This document shows positions 54,148 through 63,947 of a stretch of DNA of 64,000 nucleotides, piece after piece. Source of the DNA: Hexactinellida sp. DTS-2022. Its lineage: Eukaryota > Porifera > Hexactinellida. Positions within the stretch are counted from its first letter, which is position 1. Each line of letters starts with the position of its first letter. The DNA lies in assembly GCA_028753945.1 (NCBI GenBank), contig JAPNXP010000006.1:806001-870000 (forward strand), written 5' to 3'. A program made the translations under genes and the position numbers. The notes below the pieces were generated by a model that was given only the letters and a program-made list of their open reading frames with translations, searched no databases and was not told the DNA's origin.

Positions 54148-56838
54148 ATGGCAGTGAATTTATCTGATGGGTTAACAAGCGACAAACTGATGGAAAACAA
54201 CTACAAATCATTAAATAGTGAAATACAGGATTTTGAGTTCAGTGACTTGCACACCAGAAACGGAACAAAAAAGGAGAGTGTGTATGAGAAAGCATTAAAA
54301 AAACTGGATTGGGAGAAGTTAATTGAGTTGATTGAGTTGGGAGCTGATTACACACAGGGTTTGCAGATACAAAAAGACAAAGATCGAACAACAGCATTAT
54401 ACTATGGGGCGTTCTACTACAGAAATGACTTGGTTAAGCTGATTACACAAAAACATAGAGAAATAGGAAAATACTCATCTACATTCGTTAACCAATGTAC
54501 AGTGGCACTCAGGGCAGTTTGTATTAATAATAATTCCGAATTGGTTGATATACTCGTGGAAGCGGGAGCGGTAATAGCAGAGGAATATCACATTCATACA
54601 GCTGTACACCATGGCAGTTGGACTGTACTTAAAGAGCTGAAGAAGTTCTACCAGAACTTAGATTTGAATATAGCTGACGATTCAAACAATACACCGTTAT
54701 ACTACGCGAGCAAAAACGGACATTTACAGCTGATTAACTGGCTATTAAGTAACGGAGCGAAAGTTAATTTGAAAAACTCACAAGGAGATACGGCACTTCA
54801 TATCGCCTGTCTCTACGCAGACGAAGATTCAGTGCATTTGCTTATCAAAAGAGGAGCAAATATAGATGCAGCAAATGGCAAAGGAGAAACACCTGTGTTA
54901 ATAGCCGCCAGACATGGGAGGGAAGGTCTCATTGTTATTTTAGCGAGCGAGAAAGCTAACTTAGACAAAAGAGATGAGCATGGTAATTTCCCACTACAAC
55001 TTGCTTGCGAAAATGGTCACATAGGTGTGATTAAAGAACTGATCTCAAATGGAGCTAACTTCAAAGTGGTCGATGGGAACAGGTCTAGCTTTCTGGAAAA
55101 AGCGATTTTAAGCAGGAGAGATGGGACAGCCGCGATATGTGTGCGTTTATTCCCAAGTGAAGACTTTCTAGCGGAATACACGTCATATTTCGCGATTCCA
55201 GTAATCGACCTAGCCAAGTTTGGAATGATAGAAACATTGAATGCACTGTTAGATCGCATGGTGGTAGTAGGGTCTGAGAAAAAGGATGGAAAAGATGAGA
55301 TAAACATCAAAGGCAAGGTCCTCACAAAATATCTCGATTTGGATAGCGAGAATCGTATGCCTGATGACATTGAATATAAAATGAATCAAACGTACTTGTT
55401 ACAGCGAATTTGCCAACTTGACAATGAAAAATTAGCGTATCATGGCACAATAAGGATACTAGTTGATAGGAAAATGAAAACATTTGGGTATAATATTTTA
55501 GCGGTAAAACTACTGTTTCATATTTGTTTTCTGTTGACACTTGGTTACTCATTGATTCAAGCGTCGTATCAAAGTATTCCTAGAGATGCATATACACTGA
55601 ATTTCGCGAATGGATTTAGGATACTGACAGAGATTCTAACACTCATATATTTTATAGCCAACGTAATTACAGAGGGAGTGGAGTTCTTTCGCGTGACTCG
55701 ACTAACGCACCATCATGTTAAAGGGAAAAAGCTGGAGAAAATAAATGGAATAGATCGCAAACAAAATCATTCACAACACGAATCTAAATGGCAGAAATTA
55801 AAATGCTTCATGAACAAGTTGAAGAACAAAACCTTCATCAGAATGTTCTCAGATTATTTCAGTGATAAATCTAACTACTTGGACGTACTGGGTTTGCTAA
55901 CACTCTTTATTCTGTTTATACTGCGTCTATTAAGTCAGCCAATTCAATGGGTTTTCGCCGCTGCAACATTCTTTATTAACGCTTTGCGTTTATTTAAGTT
56001 AACTGTACTCATTCCAGTCCTGGGGCCCTATTCCACCATCATATACAAAGTGTTGAAAAACGATGTTCCAAAATTCGCAGCTCTATTCATCATCACACTG
56101 TTCACCTTTACAGGTACGTTCTTCATAGCACTACGAGCTCCATACACGGTAGAGGGGCTACTGAATGCATCTTTGAAACAGGATACTTATCGGGCACCAG
56201 GAATAGATGATGAGGTATGGTGGGTTCTAATATCTGGACTGAGGATACTGGTGCAAGGAAATGTGTTTGAAGGGATTTACACTAATTATATATATGAATC
56301 TCTGAATTGGTTGGCCGCAACAGTCTACCTAACCTTCCTATTCTTAACAGTCATTGTCTATATTAATGTATTCATTGCGCAACTCACAGACACATTTTCA
56401 AAATTCAAACTGAGAGCTGACTACAGTTTCGCATGGCACAGGCTGAATTTCATTGTCCAAGTACAGAGAACTTCTTTCCTATCAATTTTCATGGACATAA
56501 GGAAAAAGTACTTTACAGAATCTATTTCGATGGATAAAGACAAGTTGAATGAGTACTATAACGTATACGACATCCGACATTTGAATGTTAGGAGTTTCAA
56601 TGAGAATGTAGATGTGAAGAATATGCTTAGCAGCATACAATCACAACAAAGGACAAGCGAGAAAATAAAGAATGCAATGGAACAATCTCGATTTGAAACT
56701 GAGGATACAAGGTTGGAGCAAAAGGTGAATTTAATTAAGGAAGAAATGGAAAAAAGGTTTGATTTAATTGATAAACGTATGGATCAAATGTTCCAGATGT
56801 TAAAAGCTAACTTAAATCGGTCCCAAGATGTTGATTAA
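54148..56838 (+). CDS. Ankyrin-repeat TRP-type cation channel, intronless
   Basis: An intact 896-aa single-exon frame from ATG (MAVNLSDG). Ankyrin repeats occupy about residues 50-320, with clear units such as NNTPLYYASKNGHLQLINWL, GDTALHIACLYADEDSVHLL and NFPLQLACENGHIGVIKELI. Six hydrophobic segments follow at about 445-470, 489-513, 577-597, 601-628, 646-668 and 718-750. A pore-loop-like segment, DEVWWVLISGLRILVQGN, lies between the last two. S6 is followed by FSKFKLRADYSFAW and a C-terminal coiled coil (about 835-890, LEQKVNLIKEEMEKRFDLI). This order (ankyrins, six helices, pore before S6, coiled coil) is that of TRPA-like channels, though there are fewer ankyrins than in TRPA1. It is a plasma-membrane cation channel; the stimulus cannot be predicted. 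Lack of introns contrasts with vertebrate TRPA1. Confidence 0.87.
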   Translation: MAVNLSDGLTSDKLMENNYKSLNSEIQDFEFSDLHTRNGTKKESVYEKALKKLDWEKLIELIELGADYTQGLQIQKDKDRTTALYYGAFYYRNDLVKLITQKHREIGKYSSTFVNQCTVALRAVCINNNSELVDILVEAGAVIAEEYHIHTAVHHGSWTVLKELKKFYQNLDLNIADDSNNTPLYYASKNGHLQLINWLLSNGAKVNLKNSQGDTALHIACLYADEDSVHLLIKRGANIDAANGKGETPVLIAARHGREGLIVILASEKANLDKRDEHGNFPLQLACENGHIGVIKELISNGANFKVVDGNRSSFLEKAILSRRDGTAAICVRLFPSEDFLAEYTSYFAIPVIDLAKFGMIETLNALLDRMVVVGSEKKDGKDEINIKGKVLTKYLDLDSENRMPDDIEYKMNQTYLLQRICQLDNEKLAYHGTIRILVDRKMKTFGYNILAVKLLFHICFLLTLGYSLIQASYQSIPRDAYTLNFANGFRILTEILTLIYFIANVITEGVEFFRVTRLTHHHVKGKKLEKINGIDRKQNHSQHESKWQKLKCFMNKLKNKTFIRMFSDYFSDKSNYLDVLGLLTLFILFILRLLSQPIQWVFAAATFFINALRLFKLTVLIPVLGPYSTIIYKVLKNDVPKFAALFIITLFTFTGTFFIALRAPYTVEGLLNASLKQDTYRAPGIDDEVWWVLISGLRILVQGNVFEGIYTNYIYESLNWLAATVYLTFLFLTVIVYINVFIAQLTDTFSKFKLRADYSFAWHRLNFIVQVQRTSFLSIFMDIRKKYFTESISMDKDKLNEYYNVYDIRHLNVRSFNENVDVKNMLSSIQSQQRTSEKIKNAMEQSRFETEDTRLEQKVNLIKEEMEKRFDLIDKRMDQMFQMLKANLNRSQDVD

Positions 56839-56866
56839 TTATAAACATTTACAAACTATAAATTGG

Positions 56867-56872
56867 TTTATT
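56867..56872 (-). other. Likely polyadenylation signal of the selenoprotein U gene
   Basis: AATAAA on the - strand, about 320 bases past the stop codon at 57194 and 220 bases beyond the SECIS. It lies only 29 bases past the stop of the convergent TRP channel gene, so the two 3' ends probably overlap. Confidence 0.45.
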
Positions 56873-57088
56873 GGATTTAGTGTATATGTGATAAATTTGG
56901 TAAACTCGTGTGGAAATATAAATTGTGATGATTTTTTTGTAAAAACTTATGTAACGCTTCCAATGGGAGGAAGTAGCTACTAACATAAGACGGACCATCC
57001 TTTGTATGAAAGACTCCATATAAATTGCAGATTGAAATTGAAAGATGGTACCAATTACCAAAAGTATTATTGAACAGAACAAATACAT

Positions 57089-57162
57089 AGTGTCATCATC
57101 ATAAGATCAAATATTGAATTTCAAAAGATTTTAACAATATCATCATAAAGAGATGTGACACT
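57089..57162 (-). promoter_or_regulatory. SECIS element in the 3' untranslated region of selenoprotein U
   Basis: On the - strand, 32 bases after the stop codon. Lower helix: AGTGTCA pairs with TGACACT, and CATC with GATG across one bulged A. An internal loop follows, then ATGA (57143-57146) opposite TGAT (57106-57109), the non-Watson-Crick quartet that defines SECIS. Upper helix: GATATTG pairs with CAATATT (one G-U). An AAAA run (57129-57132) lies ten bases after the ATGA, where the conserved apical adenines belong. The upper helix is shorter than usual, and the apical part could form an extra AAAA/TTTT pairing. This directs UGA recoding through SBP2. Confidence 0.82.
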
Positions 57163-57193
57163 TAAACAAATACAATAAAATTTCGATATAGTA

Positions 57194-57832
57194 TTAAAGT
57201 TGTTCCAACGATTCTCGTAACACATCCAGTGGACACGTGTCTCCTATTTCTGTAGCTCTGCATTCCAATACAACTTTATCTTTCTGTATAACATACAAAG
57301 CACCTAACAATCTGCCCTCGCCTTCTGTGTTACCACTGAATCCGTCTTTCCAAGCGTTATAGGAACTGATCCAATTTCCCAGTTTAAAAAACTCCCCAAA
57401 TCCAATCCATCTCTCTTCAGGTCCATAAAATGTCCTAGCGCTGTCGAGAAAAACATCAGCTTCAAGAAATTCCTCAAATTCCCTAGCACCTAACTCGTCG
57501 TGAACAACTCCATATAACTTAACATTGTAGCGATAAGTTAAGGAAGCAATCTTAGTTGCTTCCGCTTTACACAGGAATCATCCTGGTCTCCGAATAGCGA
57601 GCAACACAACCGGGCTATCTATCCACAGTTGATTTGCTTTGAATTCCTTTCCCGTATCTAAAGTTTTCAATGTAGCTCTATTGAAATATTCAAGTAAATT
57701 CCTAGTATGCGAAATTTGTTGGCGTGCATTGTACTTCAGTAGTAGATTAACAGAAAAAGCGAATAGAGCGAATGACGCAGTAGAAATAACACATTTGTGT
57801 AAGATAGAAAGCCGTTTCCATTTAAGAGGCAT
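57194..57832 (-). CDS. SELENOU: Selenoprotein U (peroxiredoxin-like 2A), Sec at an in-frame UGA
   Basis: From ATG at 57832 to TAA at 57194 is 213 codons with one in-frame TGA, codon 85. Read through it gives 212 aa, close to human PRXL2A (229 aa). The site reads LLAIRRPG-U-FLCKAEATKI; human PRXL2A has RRPGCFLCREEA, and fish SelU has selenocysteine there. The UxxC pair (U85, C88) is the redox centre of a thioredoxin-like fold. Downstream family blocks are present: VFLDSARTFYGPEERW, FKLGNWISSYNAW, GFSGNTEGEGRLLGALYV and IGDTCPLDVL. An N-terminal hydrophobic anchor (about residues 13-33) matches PRXL2A. The frame stays coding on both sides of the TGA, and a SECIS follows the stop, so a pseudogene is unlikely. 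No introns. Convergent with the TRP channel gene. Confidence 0.92.
57578..57580 (-). other. In-frame TGA selenocysteine codon
   Basis: Codon 85 of the selenoprotein U gene, between CCA GGA and TTC CTG TGT. It sits exactly at the position of the active-site Cys/Sec of the family. Confidence 0.9.
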
Positions 57833-59425
57833 TCTACATTTGATCTAAATTCATTAATTACATTAACGTTGATAAGATAATTGAAGATAATTGAATATAA
57901 TCTATAACTGAATAATTTAAAATAATTGAGAGTAGAAGATATACAAATTTGGAATTCTTAGAATCTGTGTAACAAATACGGTACTTTCCATACGATAACT
58001 TATCCTACTCGCACAGTCTACTATGAAATTATTCCAATAAACACAATTCCTTAAATAGATGTTTCTTCTCTACAGCTATGCTGGAGTCGTTATTACGCAT
58101 AATTACCTAATCAATAAATCAGCAATTGTAAACAAGTTCCAATAAGAACTATCTTGAGTCAGTATAGTTTAATATATTTTGAACTTTCATTTCCTTTTAT
58201 AATTCAAATTAATGATGTTTTTTGATAAACACCTATGTATATAGCTTATTATAGACAATTAACGCTCCATGATCATAATATCCAGTACAGTTATATTTAG
58301 AATACTGCTGTATTTTCAGCACAGATATACAATGGGCCAATGGCTATGCAAAATTGTAAGCTACATATTTTCCGATGTACAAATGGGTATGCCAGGTTAC
58401 CATGTCTATCAAGTAGATTGTAAGCTTATTGGGATAATAAATTAATAATCTTAATATTTTTTTCTAATACTTATTCGCGTTAATTTATGGACTATTTGAA
58501 CATTTTTGCTCTTAATCGCGTTAATTTCATGGAGCTTCGTTAATTTCCTATAATAAGGTAATCAAGAAATATTATTTCTAACAAATGATACTCAATTAAA
58601 GAAACTTTTTCTATAGGGTATTTTTGTAAAGTTTTTATAATGTTGTGAAATTCTTTTGTGACCACACTCGAAAAACTGAAGTAAATTTGGTTATATTAAC
58701 AGTCTACATTAACATGCTATCTCTTTTAAGAAATTGAATATTTCTAGTTTACGTTGAATGAAAGTCAAATGTAATAAATGTTAACAAACTACTTAACCAA
58801 CATTGAAAATGAATAATTATAAAAATTAATGCTAATTTATTCTATTCATCACTATCCAATAAATATTATTTAAAGTTCCCTTATATTGGACATTTTATTA
58901 CATATACAGAATGAATTTTTGAGTGAAAACTAAAATACTTCTAAGTACATATAAATTATAATAATTGAATTTCAAAGAATCTACACAGATCAAAAGCTAG
59001 CAACAAGGTACGTATATTACAATTCTAGATAGATTTTCGCAAGAGATAATAATTGAAAAAACTACCTTTTGTATTAACATAATCGTTGAACATTATTAAA
59101 TATGATTTGGGTTTAATTTTAACTATATACAAATAAGGTAATGCCCTCTAAATGTGAGCCACATACAGAAGTAAATCATTTTCCTAAATTGCTAATTAAT
59201 ATTTAAGAAGCTTCAAGAAAATATAAGATTCAAGAAAATAAATACCTTTTTTAGAGTATTCAACAGAGGTCAATCATAAGTTTGAGAGCATGATTAGACT
59301 TACTAAAAATAGGAAATCATTTTTAAAAAGTATGAACATACTATAAAATTTGAAGTAACCAAGGGCCACAGGAATAAAATAACTGTTTTATAATTTGTTA
59401 ACACAAACAACAAATAAACACAACA
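57833..59425. other. Intergenic AT-rich stretch
   Basis: Upstream of selenoprotein U (- strand) and of the small-protein gene at 59426 (+ strand). No gene, RNA or clear inverted-repeat element was seen; very high A+T. Confidence 0.5.
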
Positions 59426-59905
59426 ATGTTAAGTGATTTAGAAAGGAAATACAGCATTTCAATAAATGGAAAACAAGAAATAAAACATAGGAGATTCTTT
59501 ATAAAAGGTAAATACACAATAAACCACCAACAAGACCTGCACGTATACGAACACAATGAAGAACTGGATTGCTATATTGTGTACAAAACAAATAGAATGA
59601 AGGCCCTCAACCCTAATAATTGGGATGACTGTGATATTGTTCTAAGCATAGACAAGTTTGATGAAACAAAATATGAACATATCTACGGTGATCAAAGTAT
59701 TAAGAAAAATAACACACAAAGTTTTAGTGAAAAGCTCATTTTTGAAGGTGAAATTTTTTCCTATGACATTGATCTGCTACTACCATTAAAATACATGAAT
59801 ATTTTTAGTTTAGAAGACATGTGGGACAATATAGATTATATATGTCCAATAGAATTAGCAATAAAGTACTGTTGTCAATGCCAAGTAAATTTATTTTCAG
59901 TTTAA
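59426..59905 (+). CDS. Unrecognised protein, family member 2 (159 aa)
   Basis: An intact single-exon frame from ATG (MLSDLERKYS) with TAA at the end, 159 aa. Clear paralogue of the gene at 51567 in two blocks: the N-terminal GKYT--x-QD--VYEH...NR...NW...FD-T-Y block, and the C-terminal NI-SL...I--ICP--L...C-C--NL block. It is shorter because the acidic middle of member 1 is missing. Lysine- and acid-rich, no membrane segment or signal peptide. Flanking sequence is extremely AT-rich, so an open frame of this length with conserved blocks supports a real gene. Function unknown. Confidence 0.6.
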   Translation: MLSDLERKYSISINGKQEIKHRRFFIKGKYTINHQQDLHVYEHNEELDCYIVYKTNRMKALNPNNWDDCDIVLSIDKFDETKYEHIYGDQSIKKNNTQSFSEKLIFEGEIFSYDIDLLLPLKYMNIFSLEDMWDNIDYICPIELAIKYCCQCQVNLFSV

Positions 59906-60271
59906 TTAAATAAGCAGTTTTTATAATTTAATGCTCTTGAGTAAGTTATGAATTTAAATTTGTATTATCTCATCAAATTAAAGACACAATACACCAACAG
60001 TAAAAGCAGAATCAAATTACTCCATAGATGGACATCAAGAAGTACAGTTGGTAATGTTTATTATTATAAAGTTGTATATAATCAAATATTTTATTGTATA
60101 TTTAAAAGTAAAATTTTATATTAAAAGTGTATATTGAATTTATATTCAAATAAAATATACATATTCTATTGTTTAAATATGTAGTATAAATTTTGCTATT
60201 TTTTTACTATTATTGTATATTTTTATAATATATTTACTAATTAATTAGACTTATGAGCCTCCTTCAAACGT

Positions 60272-60390
60272 AGTAAGTCGCATTTTGCACGAAATTTGCT
60301 TGCTAAAAGGCGAACTTGCTATTAAAAGAAAAAAATCAACATTAAATGCTCGCTTGGGAACTGAAAATAACTCCATTTTATGCTAATAGA
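60272..60390. repeat. MITE, family E (partial)
   Basis: AAGTCGCATTTTGCACGAAA at the left and ATTAAATGCTCGCTTGGGAA inside. The right end is lost near TATGCTAATAGAGC. Confidence 0.7.
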
Positions 60391-61208
60391 GCAAAAAAGC
60401 CATAGTTCTGCAAAATTAGAATGATTAATAACTTAATTATTTATGTTGCCTTATGTTTAATACTTAACGATTGAGTAAATCAACTTAAGTCCGGATGTGT
60501 TTCAACTATCTAGGGGTTAGTTAGTGCCATGACTTATTCTGGGTGTGTTCCACTAATCAGCCTTATTTCTAAAATGAAAGTATTATAATTGATCAAATTA
60601 GATTTTGTAGCCAAAAACGAAATTAGTTCAAAAAATTAATCTTTAGTGTATATATAAAGTAATTGCTTATGGGAAATATAGTTAGTCAACCTACCTCGTG
60701 ATACATTTCCCTACCCATTTATTTAAGCTGTGTCCCAGCTTAGTAGTTGAAACGTTTGCACATTTTATAGCAAGGTACATTACAACTTTCTATATGAGGT
60801 CAATAACTGACTACTCTAATAATATAAATGTCTAATATTATATTACTTGCAAAGAGTAAGCACTCAGGTAAAATACAGGAAATTAAAGTTGCATCTATAA
60901 TTAAATTGCGGAATTTTATGACTAAGTTTTAGGAATGCCAATTATGACTAAAGTTAATGTTTCAACAATGAATACTGACCCAAAAGCTCTATCAATATCT
61001 AGAGGCCGTTCAAACGTTACGAAGATGGTAAAAAGCGTGACATAGGGAGGGGAACATTTCAGGAATTAGCCTAATAAGGTTTGGAAATTTGAAAGGAAAC
61101 TTTTCTAAGCGCGTGGAAATCGAGAAATACTCTCATAGGCTTAATACAAAATGTGTAATTTATCACGTGTGAGCGAACACGAAGGCGCTCAGAAATTATA
61201 CATATGTT

Positions 61209-61353
61209 ATAGTGAACTCCCGTTATAACGAAGTCGGATATAACGAAATAACCGCTAATAACGAAATGGATATTTTCCCCCAGAGCACCAAATGCATCAA
61301 TCATTATCTGCTTATAACGAATATCTGGATATAACGAAGGAATAAGTCCCAAG
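61209..61353. repeat. MITE, family A
   Basis: AGTGAACTCCCGTTATAACG at the left, then ATATCTGGATATAACGAAGG. The right inverted end is lost at AAGTCCCAAG. Confidence 0.75.
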
Positions 61354-61462
61354 TTGTATATGTTGCAGGTACACTGGTGTGAGTGCAAACAAACCAAACT
61401 TACTTCTACCCTGTAACATATAACTTTTTATCGCCTGTGCACACTCCAATTTGTAATGTAAC

Positions 61463-61613
61463 TTACGAATTTCCGGATAAGACGAACAAACAGTGTCACA
61501 CTATCAGGTCCCTACAATGGCTATTCAATGGGTATTATCCGGTTAATACGAACTCCGGATAAAGCCAACAAATTATTACCGTCCGTTGGTGTTCGTATTA
61601 ACGAAGTTCTACT
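61463..61613. repeat. MITE, family B (left end lost)
   Basis: CTTACGAATTTCCGGATAAG at the left and TATTAACGAAGTTCTACTG at the right. The interior matches 19979-20147. Confidence 0.75.
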
Positions 61614-61865
61614 GGAATTACCATAAAATTCTCTGTATGTATGTACAGAACAGTTGTTTCTGTGTAAGTGTAATGTAACACACCACAAGCGGTTAATAGT
61701 ATAAATTAATATTAATGGACCACATAATAAGGAATAATTATAATAATATTATGTAACTGTGAATGTAGTAAATTTCAATAGCTACGGTGGCCTACAAAGC
61801 GTTTTAAATTTCACATTTCAATGAAATAATTTGATTTGGAGCATGTAAGATTTAACATCCTATAC

Positions 61866-62236
61866 CTATTAGGCCATATAAAATAAATAACTTGTTTATC
61901 ATCCGTATTTTTTCAGAAAATACGGACGGCGGACGGGATTTTATTTTTATTTTTTATTTCCGTTAATATGCAAAAAACATTACCCTATGCCAAACAATAA
62001 ATATTAATATTTAAATTAAATTATAAAATCACAAGACAATGCCCAATAATGAAAGTAATGTTCTAAATACAAGACTAATTAAATATTGCTAAATTAGGAG
62101 TACTTTACACAAGTTTATAGTTAATATCTGTACGATTATGTTCATAAAATAAGAATAAAATAGATCCGGACGGGGGGTAAATATAGGGACGGACGGGGAT
62201 GATAAACAAGTTATTTATTTTATATGGCCTAATAGA
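61866..62236. mobile_element. Family K element with about 41-bp terminal inverted repeats
   Basis: Left end CTATTAGGCCATATAAAATA continuing AATAACTTGTTTATCATCC. The right end is its near-perfect reverse complement, finishing TTTTATATGGCCTAATAG. Next to each end is a GC-rich patch (GGACGGCGGACGGGA at the left, CCGGACGGGGGG at the right). No coding capacity. A partial copy lies at 29400. Confidence 0.85.
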
Positions 62237-62924
62237 TTAATTATACATACACGTATATTTATGTCTGCATTTGTATATAATTAGTTCCACTGTCAATTCA
62301 GTAGTAATTTAGATAATTCTTGAAACAGAAAATTTTGTAAACAGAAAATTACCTAAAGTTGTATAGTTGACATTAATCATATTCTAATCTAAAAGTTTCG
62401 ATGTCTATTAGCGAAATAGCAAACAATGCAATAGGATTTATAGAAACAGTCAAACAGATGATTCTATTTAAGAAATTCCTTTCAAAATGATTGTTTCAGC
62501 GGTAAGTACATAGTAGGGTAAGTTTCTATATAACAGCTCTACAAAAAGTGTATTATGATTTGGAATAATTATCATGTAGAAAGTTTACTTACCTAAAAGT
62601 ACAGATTTAAAATAAAATAACCTAAATTAAACGTACACACATTAATAACGATAGTAAGTAAATTTAAAAAGTAGATTTCTAAGTAGATTGATTCTTCTCC
62701 AGGACACATACCATCTCTAGTAAATTCATAATACGTGTATGTGAAAAATAGCAATAATTTTAAATCTGTATTTTAGCAAGATCTCGGTGGCATACCTTTT
62801 TGAATTTTTTTAAATCGGTTAAAAACTTTTGAAGATTTCAATTTAAGAATACCGGAACATTAATTATCGAAATAATAGCGAAGTGTGTATGGCCTCGCAT
62901 TCCAAACTTATCCCCGAGCAAAAG

Positions 62925-63055
62925 ATTTGTACAAGTTTGGTTCGGATTATCGGAGTCTCATTTTGTAGATGCCTATAGAAAATGTATTACTTCTCTAATC
63001 CGAACGAATTAACTAATGGGGGAACACCTCTGTTCGGATTAGCGAGGGTGTACTG
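62925..63055. repeat. MITE, family F (right part)
   Basis: GTTTGGTTCGGATTATCGGA at the left and TTCGGATTAGCGAGGGTGTA followed by CTG-TA at the right. Close to the right half of 8318-8630. Confidence 0.78.
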
Positions 63056-63494
63056 TACTTATATGAAAGTATCTCTCGATTTTCGCGCGCCTAGAAAAAT
63101 TCGTTTCAAAATTACGCGGTTGGATGAAACCCTGCTTGTTAGTGCCTGAAATTACTTATAAATATAAAGGTATGGGCCATATAATTAATGCCTTTTATCT
63201 TTTGTATGGAAAAGCTAAATCTTACTAAACTTACTAAATCTGAAGAGTTAATTATCAGTAATACTAATTTATATTATAAATTCTTAATAATCAATTTGTA
63301 AAGTTCCCACTTTATTTTCGAAAATTACCACGTAATATCAGACCAATTAAATCCTGGTGAACTGGGGATTTTTCACGTATGTTTAATGATATTCATAATG
63401 AGACTGTGCCAGAGATATATGTATGTATAAATAAGGAAAATAAAATCCTTCAGTATAAGACAGGACACCAAATCACAGCTATAAAAGAGAGACT

Positions 63495-63947
63495 ATGCAT
63501 AGTGATAAAAGAATTATTTATGATGTTGATAAGAAAGAAAGCCAATACGAAAAGAACCGTTGCTTTTTAGTATTAAATGTGAAGAATAGCCTTCCTCTGG
63601 GTAAAATACAAGTCACAGAATTATACAAACACAAATCAAATGCGATTATAATTTGCTCAAAGAACGGAGTGAGGAAGAATACTAAAAGTATCTGGGGGAA
63701 TTATGAAGTGATTAGTATCAAGAAAAAGATCCCATGCGATTTTATAAAACAATCGATGGATGAAGCATCTCTTTATAAATGTACGGCTGAAAGCGATGAA
63801 GTAGCACATTTGAATGCAGTGAAACAAACATTGATCGAGGAGAAACAAAAACTAATTAAAGAAATAAATAACTATGGTGAAGAACTGAGGAGAGGAATCT
63901 ACAATCCCTATGAAAATTATATGAAGTCACTAGTGACTATTTTCTAA
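63495..63947 (+). CDS. Unrecognised protein, probable family member 3 (150 aa)
   Basis: An intact frame from ATG (MHSDKRIIYDVDKKE), 150 aa, ending in TAA 53 bases before the window edge. Its N-terminal part (RCFLVLNVKNSLPLGKIQVT, ELYKHKSNAIIICSKNGVRK, IWGNYEVISIKKKIPCDFIK) has the same spacing of F--G/V-K, Y-H, K-N-R/K and W--- motifs as the genes at 51567 and 59426, but identity is low and the link is tentative. Its C-terminus differs: a coiled coil (NAVKQTLIEEKQKLIKEINN) replaces the ICP-C-C block. No signal peptide or membrane segment. It may also be spliced to exons outside the window. Confidence 0.45.
   Translation: MHSDKRIIYDVDKKESQYEKNRCFLVLNVKNSLPLGKIQVTELYKHKSNAIIICSKNGVRKNTKSIWGNYEVISIKKKIPCDFIKQSMDEASLYKCTAESDEVAHLNAVKQTLIEEKQKLIKEINNYGEELRRGIYNPYENYMKSLVTIF

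Larger units (their letters stand above)
59906..63494. other. Gene-poor stretch rich in MITEs
   Basis: Contains family E (60272-60390), family J (60998-61070), family A (61209-61353), family B (61463-61613), family K (61866-62236) and family F (62925-63055) elements. No exon was found. An open frame at 63379 lacks a trustworthy start and overlaps the next gene in another frame. Confidence 0.6.

Noticed and set aside
57578-57832. Stand-alone 84-aa protein ending at the TGA
   Set aside because: The coding pattern of the PRXL2A family continues in frame beyond the TGA for another 127 codons and a SECIS follows, so the TGA is read as selenocysteine, not as a stop or a pseudogene lesion.
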